NCBI GenBank assembly: GCA_905182985.1
Contig: CAJJDN010000120.1
Coordinates: forward strand, 186,001 to 250,000
Direction of reading: 5' to 3'
From: Paramecium sonneborni
Lineage: Eukaryota; Ciliophora; Oligohymenophorea; Peniculida; Parameciidae
Length of the DNA stretch: 64,000 nucleotides
Shown here: in pieces, positions 23,945 through 34,771 of the stretch
How positions within the stretch are numbered: position 1 is the stretch's first letter
Layout of the letters: each line of letters begins with the position of its first letter
Program-made: the position numbers and the translations under genes
Notes under the pieces: generated by a model
Database searches by the model: none
Seen by the model: only the letters and a program-made list of their open reading frames with translations
Told to the model about the DNA's origin: nothing

Positions 23945-25308
23945 TCAAAAACTTATAAAAATTTAAACGAATAATAATTAATATACAGTTATGAGTTTCT
24001 TAATTCTTATACTGATTTAAATTTAATTCCAAGTAATGCTTGGATAATTTTTATCTTAGCTTGATAATCCTACAATATATGTGGTCTAAATACACTTTAA
24101 AAGTAAATATAAATTTTACTTTTGAATTTGAATTCTTTCTTATTTACTTAAAGATGAATCACAAAGATCTAATATTATTATTCCAACTTATAATAATTCT
24201 TCTTTTGCATTATATACAATCCCTTTCTTTTGCATAGAATTATTAATTTCTACTGTGCCACAGTCTTTATTAAGTATAAGCCAATTATTTTTTTATCCAT
24301 CATCATTCAAATGAGTCTTACTCCGATCAAAATCACAAATTTTAATGCAACATCTCCAGCATTATCTTTTGTAACAAGAACATTCTCTAATTTTAAATCT
24401 CTATGAAAAAATCCCTAACAATGAATATACTCCAATCCTGAAATTAATTAATTTATTAAAGATTTCATTGTTTTTCGTTTTAATTCCAATGGCATATTTA
24501 ATAAATATTTAACACTAAATTGCAATAAATCATTGCAACCTAAATATGAATCATATTCTTATCGTAAATAAAGATAAAAATATTTTTAATTTTTTTAATT
24601 AATTTCTTGTTCTACCCACCAACTATATAATCTAATTACATTTGGATGTTAAAGTCTTAACATTGCTTTAACTTCTCTAATTTAAGTAATTTGATTATAA
24701 AATAATTTCTACCAACTAAATTCTCCCCTTTTTTATTGCATAAATCTATTAATCCATTTTATTTATAGCCAATATTATACTAGTAAATCTTTATGTCTCT
24801 TAATGTGGTCTTAGAACAGAAAATTCTTTAGCAAACTTTCCATTACTAAGTAGATCACATTGATTGAATTCATTAAATTCAAAAATCACTGTCAATCCCT
24901 TTTTACGGTCTTTATCACTAAATTATAAAGGGATTTAATATTCTTTTAATTATTTAATTATGCTATCATCAACTGATATTAAACAACAAGCCTTCTAAAC
25001 TGAAGTTGATAAAATAGGTTCATTTTTTACATCGGTAGGTCTAATTTATTTCTATTTATAATTATTTTAAAATACCATTGTTCCTTTTAGCATTTTTGTA
25101 ACTATATGTTCTATAGCTGTTATTATATCTGTTCTAGATATATATGTTGAATTTTATTGCTATATTAATTAATTATGACAACAAATATATTTTGAGATGG
25201 AGCTTCTTCTATTTGCATACTTTATTATTTGATTTGTTGCTTATTTTCATTCACTTTTTCTTCATTATCACTATCAAGAAATTCTATATCAATATTCTGA
25301 TTATTCAT
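23945..25308 (-). pseudogene. eIF2-alpha-kinase-like pseudogene with frameshifts
   Basis: Starts with an acidic N-terminus (MNNQNIDIEFLDSDNEEK) and a 23-nt intron with a GTT donor. The kinase part keeps QQIYAIKK (lysine), REVKAMLRLQHPNVIRLYSW, SGLEYIHCQGFFHRDLKLEN and the DFG-equivalent CDFDRSK. The order, the RLYSWW phrase and the long hinge resemble GCN2/PEK-type eIF2-alpha kinases. Frame changes fall between the lysine motif and helix C (near 24732, a run of A and G) and again one codon before CDFD (near 24340). The lobe after CDFD is worn: the APE region is unrecognisable. Two shifts plus decay point to a pseudogene, though sequencing errors could explain one of them. Confidence 0.55.
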
Positions 25309-26725
25309 CTTATTTTTTAAATATTTATAATATGATCTAAATTTCTAAAAGAAAAATAAAAAAAAAGTTTTTTTAAATCACTTTAATTTATTTTTTTAAA
25401 TTATCTAATTCAAAACCTTAATAAATAATAAACTAATTAAGATTATTATTAATTCAAACACAACCGTTTTAAGTAATATGTTAAAAATTTTCAAAAATTT
25501 ATTTCTATGAAGAAAATTATTAATAATTTTATTTTTAATTAATGTTAAGGGAAAAAGTTTTGCTAAAAGTTGAGTAATTGCAAAAAAAGTAAAGAGAAGA
25601 TAAATTTTAAGTTAATTAATTATTACATATTTTATAGTTAAAAAGAAGATTCAATATTCCCATTCAATAAGTTTTAGATGAAATAAAATAGGATTAAAGT
25701 CTAATTATTGATTTGTTATACAGTAATCATAAATTGACAGAAAAAGCGTATAAATGACATGTATTTAGACCAAATTATGGAATTATTGATTGTTTACTTA
25801 GTAATTGCAATTCCAACTCAGCATGTCTATAATTATTAGCCCTAATTATTTTGAGGTTTTATATAAAATAATTTTAAATTAGAGACAAAAATTAAGTAGT
25901 TTTGGAGTACCTTCAAGATAAAGAAATTACTTGTTAAATGATTAAGTAAATTATTTTAAGAATTAAAAATTGAGTTTTAAGAATTTCTATTAGTAAATTG
26001 ATTATTAAACTTTTATATTCTAAAAATAAGTCTCTAATAAATTTTTTACTGAATTTTACATAAAAACTTAATTAGATTCTTCATGTTCTAATTTAATTTA
26101 CATGAAGTTTTTATTTTTCGATTTAAATTTCCTCTGATCAGAACCAGACAATTAATTAATGATTAAAATTAAGATAGTATGATACTAAAATTATAAAATT
26201 AAATTTTTCCATTTTTTTCAAGGTTCCAAAAATCAAATATTATTATAAGCAGGTTGAATAAGCATAATTATTTAATTTTTTTTAATTTTATTCATTATCT
26301 TATACAATAATAATCCTTTATTTTATAAAAACATCAATTTAACATATCTAAAATCGAAACATCTTACATTTTAAATTAATATTTCAAATTACAATTTCAT
26401 TAGAATTACACTATTTTTGATGAAAATTAATTTTATTATTTTTAGATAATTTCAAAATATAGATTCAAATTATTATTATCAGAATGGATGTAATGATGGT
26501 TAAGGATAAAATTAATTCTTTATAGTGAAGAAATTAAAAATCATATTTTATAAGTTATTCAAAATAATTTTAATCTTCTATTTATGTGGAATCAAAATTC
26601 ATAAACTATAGTTATGTACACTATTCTAAGATTAGTTATTATCCATGAAATAAGTATAAGAATTGTGAATCAATATCATATTTATGAACATGCTCTTAAC
26701 TTATCAACTCTTTAAATAAAAGTGA
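25309..26725. other. Long stretch without a supported gene
   Basis: Short protein-like snippets occur on the plus strand (for example near 25760-25850 and 25900-26140), but each is broken by TGA and none carries a motif. Most likely decayed coding DNA and intergenic sequence upstream of the next remnant. Confidence 0.45.
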
Positions 26726-27289
26726 AGATATGATAATGTTTTGAAAGACTAAACGCCATTTGAGGGTAAATGCGAAAGATGTAATTAATAAGAATAACTT
26801 TTTATAAGCAGCATTAATGACCAACAGAATTAGATTGAATACGAAAATGAGGATAATAAGAATAAAGATAATAATGATATAATGATTAGAAATAACCTTG
26901 TTTTATAAACTTCAGCTTTTGCCCTAATCTTTTTATTAAGTATTTTCTTCAAATTTTCATTTATTAATCATTCAGCTAAAATTATTATTTTATTTAAAGA
27001 TTTAATTAATGAATAGTTTAATTTATGTCATATTAATAAAATGCAATATATTTTTATTCATGAAGGATAAATGATTGAGACAATTTAATTTAAAACTATC
27101 ATTCTATATCATAATTTTTGCTTTGAATATAATGGTTAAGCGCAAATTTTAAAAATTCTTATTAAGGCAAAAAAGCTATATCTAAAGTAAAAAGGAATGT
27201 TCCTTTTAAAGAAAAGTATATATTTATAAATTTCTTGGTATCTTATCTTAATTTTTATTATTTATTCAAACAATAGATAACGATAATGA
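26726..27289 (+). pseudogene. 3' remnant of a Cys-containing single-pass membrane protein gene
   Basis: A 187-codon frame without an upstream start. It begins RYDNVLKDQTPFEGKCERCN, followed by an acidic Asn-rich linker, a hydrophobic span (LVLQTSAFALIFLLSIFF) and a basic tail. The Cys-x2-Cys just before a membrane span is how many Paramecium cysteine-rich surface or receptor-like proteins end. Upstream sequence has TGA stops in all frames, so this is likely the last exon of a decayed gene. The identification is a loose analogy. Confidence 0.35.
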
Positions 27290-27572
27290 TTAATATATTT
27301 AAATTAATTATTCTTCAAGTTTTTACATAAAATTTTATACAATCCATATATCTATTTTACAATATTAATATTACTTTGGTAGAACTTGTGAATTGCTACT
27401 TTAATTTAATAGAGAATCTATTTATATATTATTAGATTTAATTATTAATATAGAATTTTATTGAGTTGTAAAAAAATCACAATTTTAAATTGTCATTACA
27501 AAAATTATAAAACATAGTTTTTAGTATTTATTAAAAATGTCTTAATTGATAAATTTTTATTTATTTTTTTAT

Positions 27573-29103
27573 ATGTTTGAATATTAGACAATAACAATTC
27601 GTTGTTAGAGATTAAATCATGACGAATAAGCAAGGATATTTTACAATGAATTAAAACGACGTGGATGCCGTGAAATAGTTAATTTAGTGACTTCTGAAAA
27701 TATCAGATATCAGCTAAATCTTGATGACAATATCTAAAATGACATAATAATGATACCAAATTAACATCCTTAAATACCTAAAATATATTAAAAAGAATAA
27801 GCAATTGAATAGTAATTCCATTTATTAAATATGATGATAAATGAGAAATGTGATCCTTATAAAGATTCTAGGATAGCTTTTAAAAGTAAATAGAGTGAAA
27901 AAAAGAGTGAACAATAAAAAAATATAATAGAATAAGATTATGGTAAAAATATAAAAAATTAATAAAAATAAATACCCAAGGAAGTAGTAAAAAATAATCA
28001 TTTCTATGACTAAAGATAATAAATTAAGTAAAATCAATCCTAAATTAATCAAAACAATTAGTCTTAAAATGATTTATTAAATAATTTAGAGTAGAAAAAT
28101 TAATTAAAAGAATATAATTAATAACAAAAAGTTGAATAATTATAACAATCATTTGATTCATCTTAATTTAAAAATTAAAATATAAATAATGATAATAGTC
28201 TATAAGAAGAAGATAAATATTCAAATAAAAGTTAAGAAATATTTCAATAGTAAAATAAACATTAAGATTTTCTTTAAAAAGATGATGAAAGACAAAAAAA
28301 AGTATACGCAATTATAAAATTAATAAATGCATAATCTTCAGATTTAAGGAATATAGATCAATAATTTAAAAAATACATTTAAGATTATTAAGATAAGAAT
28401 GAATTATTTAAAGAATATAACATTAAATAAATACAAATAAAATAAAATTTAAAAAATATATGTAATGGTTTTATTAAAGTTAGAGGAGATGGAAACTGTT
28501 TTTATACTGCTTTTGGATTTTAATTTTTAAATCATTTATTAATTACATATAATGATGATGAATTTAATTAATTTATTAATTAAATAAAATCTATTGATTT
28601 AAGAAGTAGAATAAACATTAATAATTAATAAATTGTTTAATAAGAATTAGAAATAGAGATTTTAAATGAATTCATTTATTAAATTTAATAATTAAGAATT
28701 ATTGAAGATATTTAAGAGAGAAGAAAATAATTGAAATCTTAATTTTCATAATATGAACTTTAAAATGATGGAAATGGATTTTTATATACATTATCAACTA
28801 TATTCTTTAGAAATCTTAGTGATTATTTAATTGAAAATAATCACAATATGAAACAACTTGTAGAAGATAAACAAAATTTATTGATTTGGGAATAAGAGTG
28901 TGATAATAATGAAGTTATTATTAATGAATTAGCTTAATATTTAAAAATGTATTATAACATTATTATCATTTAGCAATGTAATATTAATATTTTTTGATTA
29001 AGGAAATTATAAAATACGTAAATATCAAGAAAACAATTAAAATTAAATAATATTGCTTATAAGACCCGGATAATATAACATTGGTCTTTACTTAGATTTA
29101 TGA
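27573..29103 (+). CDS. OTU-domain protein lacking the catalytic His, paralog OTU-A'
   Basis: 501 residues; 25-nt intron at 28949-28973, same position as in OTU-A, and spliced length divisible by three. N-terminus MFEYQTITIRCQRLNHDEQ, Gln-rich linker, then the OTU domain with intact VRGDGNCFYTAFGF. After the intron the expected PGHYN is PGQYNIGL: the His codon CAT of OTU-A and OTU-B is TAA here, which means Gln in this code. The frame is otherwise undamaged, so it could be an inactive ubiquitin-binding pseudo-protease or a fresh loss of function. About 130 bp upstream of the ATG are also shared with OTU-A, so the promoter was copied too. Orientation is opposite to OTU-A. Confidence 0.75.
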
Positions 29104-31296
29104 TTTATGAATTATTTTTTTTATTCTATTTCAAAATATTTTGTAAAATTGAAAATTTTTAATTAAAATTTAATTAATTGATAAAACAATCTTGATTAGT
29201 TAAGTGAAAATAAATTAATATATTCATTTTAGAAACAATTTCTCAAACAAATATCTTTATAATTATTAAATAGGTGGGTAATTTCAATTTTCTTGGTCGA
29301 AGGCAAGAGATATTAAGAATAATTCTAACATGTCTATTCTTAATCACTTTATATAAATTCTTTTATTATTTTCAAATGGAGATTGTGAGTTTTAGTTAAG
29401 TGAACTATATAATCTAATGTCTTGATCTTATTATAGAAGGCAGATTCTTTTAATTCTTTTAAGTTTTCAAAAAGCGATAATTATTTAATTACTTTTTTAA
29501 AGTCAAATCTTAGTTATAATCTTTAGCTTATTACTATTTTGAAAAACTAATAGATTACTATTAATTATTTATGAACAGCAGACTTTCTCATAATACTTTC
29601 CATTTTCTTTTTTTGTCTCTTATGATAAGGTATTAAACATCATACATAGATCTGCACCCGTAATTGGTACAAATTCTTATAAATTTAGATTTGAACTTGT
29701 CACTTTCTCAAATTTTGTATAATTTAATCAATATATTTTAAATTTCAATATCATCTTATTTATACTCGACATCTCACTTTTTCAACAATTTAATAATGCT
29801 TTTATTGTTTCACATCTTTACCAATTGATATATATATATTCAATTAGTTTAGAAATTATTTACCTAATTAATCTATTTAAAACCGAAAGCTTCTAGATTT
29901 ATACCTTCATTTTACTAAATATATTTGTTTTCCTTTGTAAAATCAATTTTTGTATTTTTTATTAAATAACATAAGATGGTAATATTTCTGTTATGAATAA
30001 TTATTATCAATTGAGGTGTGAAAAATGTTAGCCTAACGCTATGAAATTTAAAATGATACCCTTAAATTACTTAGTTAACTATAAAAATTAATAATTTTTT
30101 CAATCTTATTCTCCTATACTATTAGCCATATATATGATGTGAATATTNCAGGAAATTATAAAATACGTAAATATCAAGAAAACAATTAAAATTAAATAAT
30201 ATTGCTTATAAGACCCGGATAATATAACATTGGTCTTTACTTAGATTTATGATTTATGAATTATTTTTTTTATTCTATTTCAAAATATTTTGTAAAATTG
30301 AAAATTTTTAATTAAAATTTAATTAATTGATAAAACAATCTTGATTAGTTAAGTGAAAATAAATTAATATATTCATTTTAGAAACAATTTCTCAAACAAA
30401 TATCTTTATAATTATTAAATAGGTGGGTAATTTCAATTTTCTTGGTCGAAGGCAAGAGATATTAAGAATAATTCTAACATGTCTATTCTTAATCACTTTA
30501 TATAAATTCTTTTATTATTTTCAAATGGAGATTGTGAGTTTTAGTTAAGTGAACTATATAATCTAATGTCTTGATCTTATTATAGAAGGCAGATTCTTTT
30601 AATTCTTTTAAGTTTTCAAAAAGCGATAATTATTTAATTACTTTTTTAAAGTCAAATCTTAGTTATAATCTTTAGCTTATTACTATTTTGAAAAACTAAT
30701 AGATTACTATTAATTATTTATGAACAGCAGACTTTCTCATAATACTTTCCATTTTCTTTTTTTGTCTCTTATGATAAGGTATTAAACATCATACATAGAT
30801 CTGCACCCGTAATTGGTACAAATTCTTATAAATTTAGATTTGAACTTGTCACTTTCTCAAATTTTGTATAATTTAATCAATATATTTTAAATTTCAATAT
30901 CATCTTATTTATACTCGACATCTCACTTTTTCAACAATTTAATAATGCTTTTATTGTTTCACATCTTTACCAATTGATATATATATATTCAATTAGTTTA
31001 GAAATTATTTACCTAATTAATCTATTTAAAACCGAAAGCTTCTAGATTTATACCTTCATTTTACTAAATATATTTGTTTTCCTTTGTAAAATCAATTTTT
31101 GTATTTTTTATTAAATAACATAAGATGGTAATATTTCTGTTATGAATAATTATTATCAATTGAGGTGTGAAAAATGTTAGCCTAACGCTATGAAATTTAA
31201 AATGATACCCTTAAATTACTTAGTTAACTATAAAAATTAATAATTTTTTCAATCTTATTCTCCTATACTATTAGCCATATATATGATGTGAATATT
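29001..31296. repeat. 1147-bp perfect duplication around a single N (assembly join)
   Basis: Bases 29001-30147 recur as 30150-31296 (period 1149), separated by the N at 30148 and one odd base. The copy includes the last exon tail of OTU-A' and most of a minus-strand gene remnant. No difference was noticed where I compared the copies. As at 17534, this is best explained by two contig ends that overlap but were not merged. Confidence 0.85.
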
Positions 31297-31518
31297 ACCC
31301 TTTTTAGAATATTAATTATGTACTTTCTTATAAAATTGTTGTGTCATCATATTAAATACAATAAACTATTACTACTCAAGATATATAATTATTCTCAAAT
31401 TAAACATATCATTCTAAGCCTCAAACATTACTCAAACGCATTGATCTTAAATTATCAACAATAAACTCATTAACTACTTTTGATCCTTTTAGCTAATAAT
31501 AAAAGCTTTGCTATTTCA
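30174..31518 (-). pseudogene. Minus-strand gene of unknown family, several frame breaks
   Basis: Starts at ATG 31518 (MKQQSFYYQLKGSKVVNEF, then VDNLRSMRLSNV) and continues through good protein-like segments in changing frames: TQQFYKKVHNQYSKKG, ENKYIQQNEGINLEAFGF, LQEFVPITGADLCMMFN, DYIVHLTKTHNLHLKII and KIEITHLFNNYKDICLRN. Some breaks could be short introns, but several TGA codons cannot be removed with 20-33 nt introns. The 3' end overlaps the antisense of the OTU-A' tail. Bases 29025-30147 repeat most of this gene as an assembly artefact. No family recognised. Confidence 0.4.
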
Positions 31519-31586
31519 TAATGAATTTTATAAAATATAATTCAATACAGTAAAAAATTAGAATAATAATATTATAAATAAATAAT

Positions 31587-33025
31587 TCAATATTGAAAAT
31601 TATTATTAATCAATATCTGAAATTATTGATTTTAAACATTAGTTTAAATTTTAACTTAACTTTATTTTTATAAAAGATTTTAATTTTAAATCTGTTAATT
31701 AAATGAATTTTATTATTGGTTTGTCTAATAAGAATTTTATTATATTATTGTTTAAATTGTTTAATTTGTATTGTTATTTCCTGCAATTGATTTCCATGCA
31801 TTTTCAATTCTGTCAAATTATTCCTTAATAATATTAAATTGATTTTATTACTAATTTATATTCTATTATAAATTTAAATTATTCTATTCAAGTTTATCTA
31901 TTTAATTCTGTAATTCTTAATTTTTCTAGTTAAATTGATTATCGAATTCTATTAATTTAAAAGTCATTTAATTTTACATTTATTCTTATAAATTGATGAT
32001 TCTATTTTTCATATTTCCTCAATTTTTTCTATTTTCTAACTTTATTCTAATGATTATTATATTTTTTAAAGAAGCTCTTATCCGACATAATTTTATTGTT
32101 GTTGTGTTTATTATAATTTATCTAAGTTTTCTACATTATTAGATATTTATTAAATTTATGTCTGAAAGTCTTATTTTTATTCTAATTTCTTTAGTTCAAT
32201 CTTAAAATTTATATTTTCTTAAGGCTAAGTTAATTGATTATAATTTTCTATTTGTTAACTTATATTAGTTTTAAATTTATCAAATTAATCCTTAATAGTA
32301 TTAATTTATTCTAATTAATATTAAATATTATTATTTATCTAATCTTAGTGATTCAAATGAGTTTTTATTTATAAGAGTTCTTATTCAAAATTTTTATTTA
32401 AACATTTTTCTGATAATTATTTTATTTTAAAATCTAAGCAATTTATTCGATTTTCATAAATATTATTTTTTTATTATTACTCTTACTAAAATGAGTAAAG
32501 TAAATTTTTTTATTATTGATTCATATTAGTAAATTAATTGTTTTATTCTCTATATTATTAAATAATCTAATCTTAGTGATTCAACTGAGTTTTTATTGAT
32601 TAGAGTTCTTTTTCAAAATATTTATTATGAGATTCATCTGATAATTATTTTATTTAGTCTTCAATGCATTTTATTCGATCTTCAGAATTATTTTTATTTA
32701 CTTATTCTAATGGCTATATAAGTTCCCACAGATATTTATCTAAATCTGGATCTGTTTTTAAATTATGATTTTTCTTAAAAGCCCAAAACTTATAAATTTT
32801 ATGTAATTAAGATTCAATTTAGCTATTAATAAATTCTTAAATTTATTGTCTTTATTTGATCATATCCTTATCCTCCTTTTTTTCTAAATTCTTAGAAAAT
32901 TATCCACTCATGCTTTCAATTTTAGCTTCGTGTAATTGAACATCCGCTAAAATAGAATCTACCTATTCTTACAATTTGTTTAATTTTGGTTAAACTTCTT
33001 CATTCCCTTAATTAATATATATCAT
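31587..33025 (-). pseudogene. OTU-B' : copy of OTU-B without the protease domain
   Basis: Closely similar to OTU-B from about 190 bp upstream of the ATG (33025) through the coiled coil (for example LDKYLWELIQ, IKTQLNHQ) and the start of the Gln/Asn-rich part. Two lesions are seen. A 92-bp insertion (31987-32078) brings an in-frame TGA at 32009-32011. Further on, the sequence jumps from the position matching OTU-B 21176 straight to the last codons (matching 22240), deleting about 1.06 kb that holds the OTU domain. It could still give a coiled-coil-only product ending at 32009, but decay is more likely. Orientation is opposite to OTU-B. Confidence 0.75.
31987..32078. other. 92-bp TA-bounded insertion, possible retained IES
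   Basis: Absent at the matching place in OTU-B, where the flanks meet at one TA dinucleotide. In OTU-B' the extra segment lies between two TA dinucleotides (31987-31988 and 32079-32080). That is the footprint of Paramecium internal eliminated sequences, which are cut out precisely between TAs. The ends match the usual TAYAG end consensus poorly, and the segment could equally be a deletion in OTU-B. See findings. Confidence 0.35.
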
Positions 33026-33672
33026 AATTCTATTAATTTATTTAAATATTATGAATGAATATTTCAAATTACTTTAAATATATAAATTTCAATTGATTAA
33101 TATATAATATAAATGAAATCATATATTCATTAATAAAGATATGTTTAAGAATTATTTCCTAATTATATATTTTCCTTAATTTATAAAAATGTTTTCATTA
33201 ATATTTAAATTATCTATCCTTTTGCATTTTCAAAAAATAATATTTGAGCTTATAGAGAAACTTCTTTTATGAATAATAATAAAATTCAATTATGGGAATA
33301 GTTGATAAAAATTCTTTAATTAATAAAGATATAAATTATAAATAGTAGAAGGTGCCATCCATAATGATTAGATAGATGCCTTCAATATTTCTAAATTTTC
33401 TAAATATATCCAAATTATATTATAATGAATGCATAGACTTGATATCTTTGAAAAAGCATAAAATATAATTTAAAATTATAATTCTATCAATGGTACTTAT
33501 ATGATATTTGTTGTTTAAAAAAGTAATTTTGTATTTTTTGCAAGTACCCTTAACCATAAAGGAAAATATTCAATTTGAAGGATTAAAATAATTTTATTTT
33601 GGTAATTTTGATAATTATCTATGTAATATGATTGATGATAGTATTTAATAATGAAATTGAAAATGGTGTAAT
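33026..33672. other. OTU-B' upstream region plus plus-strand fragments
   Basis: The first ~250 bp match the upstream region of OTU-B. Beyond that, plus-strand snippets read MPSIFLNFLNISKLYYNE (frame from ATG 33292) and, in another frame, NGTYMIFVV and SNFVFFASTLNHKGKY. They are not joined by clear introns. Likely a decayed small gene; nothing more can be supported. Confidence 0.4.
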
Positions 33673-34318
33673 ATGATTTAGTTATCAATGAATAACAAAG
33701 ATGATTAAATTTTGACAGACAAGTTGAATTAACAGTAACTTAGATTTTTGGAGAATAAAAACAAAGAATTGTTAAGTTATATCGAGGAATTAACAATTTA
33801 GGTTTTCAATGAAGATACCAGAGCTTGGGATTCTAAAAATAAATAGTTAGTGTTATTGCCATTCATCTAATAGATTAAGATTCCGATATTATTTATTTGT
33901 TTGAAAGAGGAAAGGTGGTCGAGTAAATTAGAGATGGTTATAATTACTGAGTGATTTAATTTTTTATTAGATTTGATATATTTATATTTTATAATCTTTT
34001 TTATGAATTTTTAATTAATATGAAAAATAGAGAAATTATTATAATTTTAAGAATATATAAAAAAGATACTAATTTATTTGGAAATTAAAGAAATGAAATA
34101 AATCATAATTCTTGAAGGGAAATCATCCTGAAAAGATTGAATGGCTGTTACTTAAAACTCATAGAGCAAATTTAATCAGTGAGAAAAAACAATTTTTATA
34201 AAATTTAATAAATTGGAAGGAAAAGAATTTTTTAAATTAATTGGTTGATTAATTCAATTTTGAATATATAAGTCAAGTGTATATGAATGGATTTGAGTTT
34301 ATTGACAAATAACTTTGA
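33673..34318 (+). CDS. Coiled-coil protein gene, one probable frameshift
   Basis: Opens with MNNKDDQILTDKLNQQQLRF and LLSYIEELTIQVFNEDTRAW, read in frame to a TGA at 33952. If a 20-nt intron (about 33951-33970, GTG donor) is removed, the frame continues through FYEFLINMKNREIIIILR to about 34110. A one-base shift then leads to a clearly coding stretch, GNHPEKIEWLLLKTHRANL ... MNGFEFIDKQL, ending at TGA near 34318. The parts probably form one gene whose frame is disturbed by a sequencing error or a real lesion. If not, the first ORF alone is a 93-residue protein. No family recognised. Convergent with the HTH gene. Confidence 0.45.
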
Positions 34319-34637
34319 CTTAAAATTTTTTCCAGTTATAGTTTTTGCTTGATGAGATTGTGGCTCTTCTTTATAGATTTTGGTTTAAATATTAATTTTT
34401 GTATTGTCTATAAATATTTTTAGCTGCAGTATAATTGATTCCTAATAAATCGGATGACTTTTAAAAATTATAATAAAGGAATACTTATTTAATTGTTTAG
34501 TTTAGGACTAGAACCATGTAGATGAGGATCCATCGTATAGTTAAAGTAGCTTTATTATATCTTTTGGAGATGCTTTTGCCATATTTGGTTTGCATTTAGT
34601 GCTCAACTTCTTACTTGATTTAATCTAAGATTTTCAT
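34254..34637 (-). CDS. Small helix-turn-helix protein
   Basis: 118 residues with one 27-nt intron (AAG acceptor), spliced length divisible by three. The basic first half (MQTKYGKSISKRYNKATL) is followed after the intron by SSDLLGINYTAAKNIYRQYK. This is a helix-turn-helix phrase: Leu-Gly-Ile-Asn at the turn, then a recognition helix starting Thr-Ala-Ala-Lys. Such HTHs occur in ciliate DNA-binding proteins and in the N-termini of Tc1/mariner-like transposases; no catalytic DDE region follows. It ends LDLYIQN. It overlaps the 3' end of the convergent plus-strand gene by 65 bp, so its last residues are less certain. A DNA-binding role is inferred. Confidence 0.5.
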
Positions 34638-34771
34638 TGATGATATTTGTTTTATAATAATTAAAATTAAATAGGTAGTGAAGTGAATATTGCGTAATAT
34701 TTAAATGAATAAAGAATAATAAGTATATTAAGAAAGAAAATTTAGTTGTTGAATTTAATTAAATTCAAAAA

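Noticed and set aside
30148..30148. Real tandem duplication of a 1.15-kb segment
   Set aside because: The copies matched wherever compared, in noncoding DNA too, and are separated by a single N; unmerged contig ends explain this better.
15700..33100. One long palindrome or inverted repeat of the whole OTU region
   Set aside because: A simple inversion would give the order B' then A' on the right side; the actual order is A'(+) then B'(-), so each gene was inverted or moved separately.
34254..34637. Tc1/mariner-type transposase
   Set aside because: Only the helix-turn-helix phrase is present. There is no DDE/D catalytic region, no terminal inverted repeats and no target-site duplication visible.
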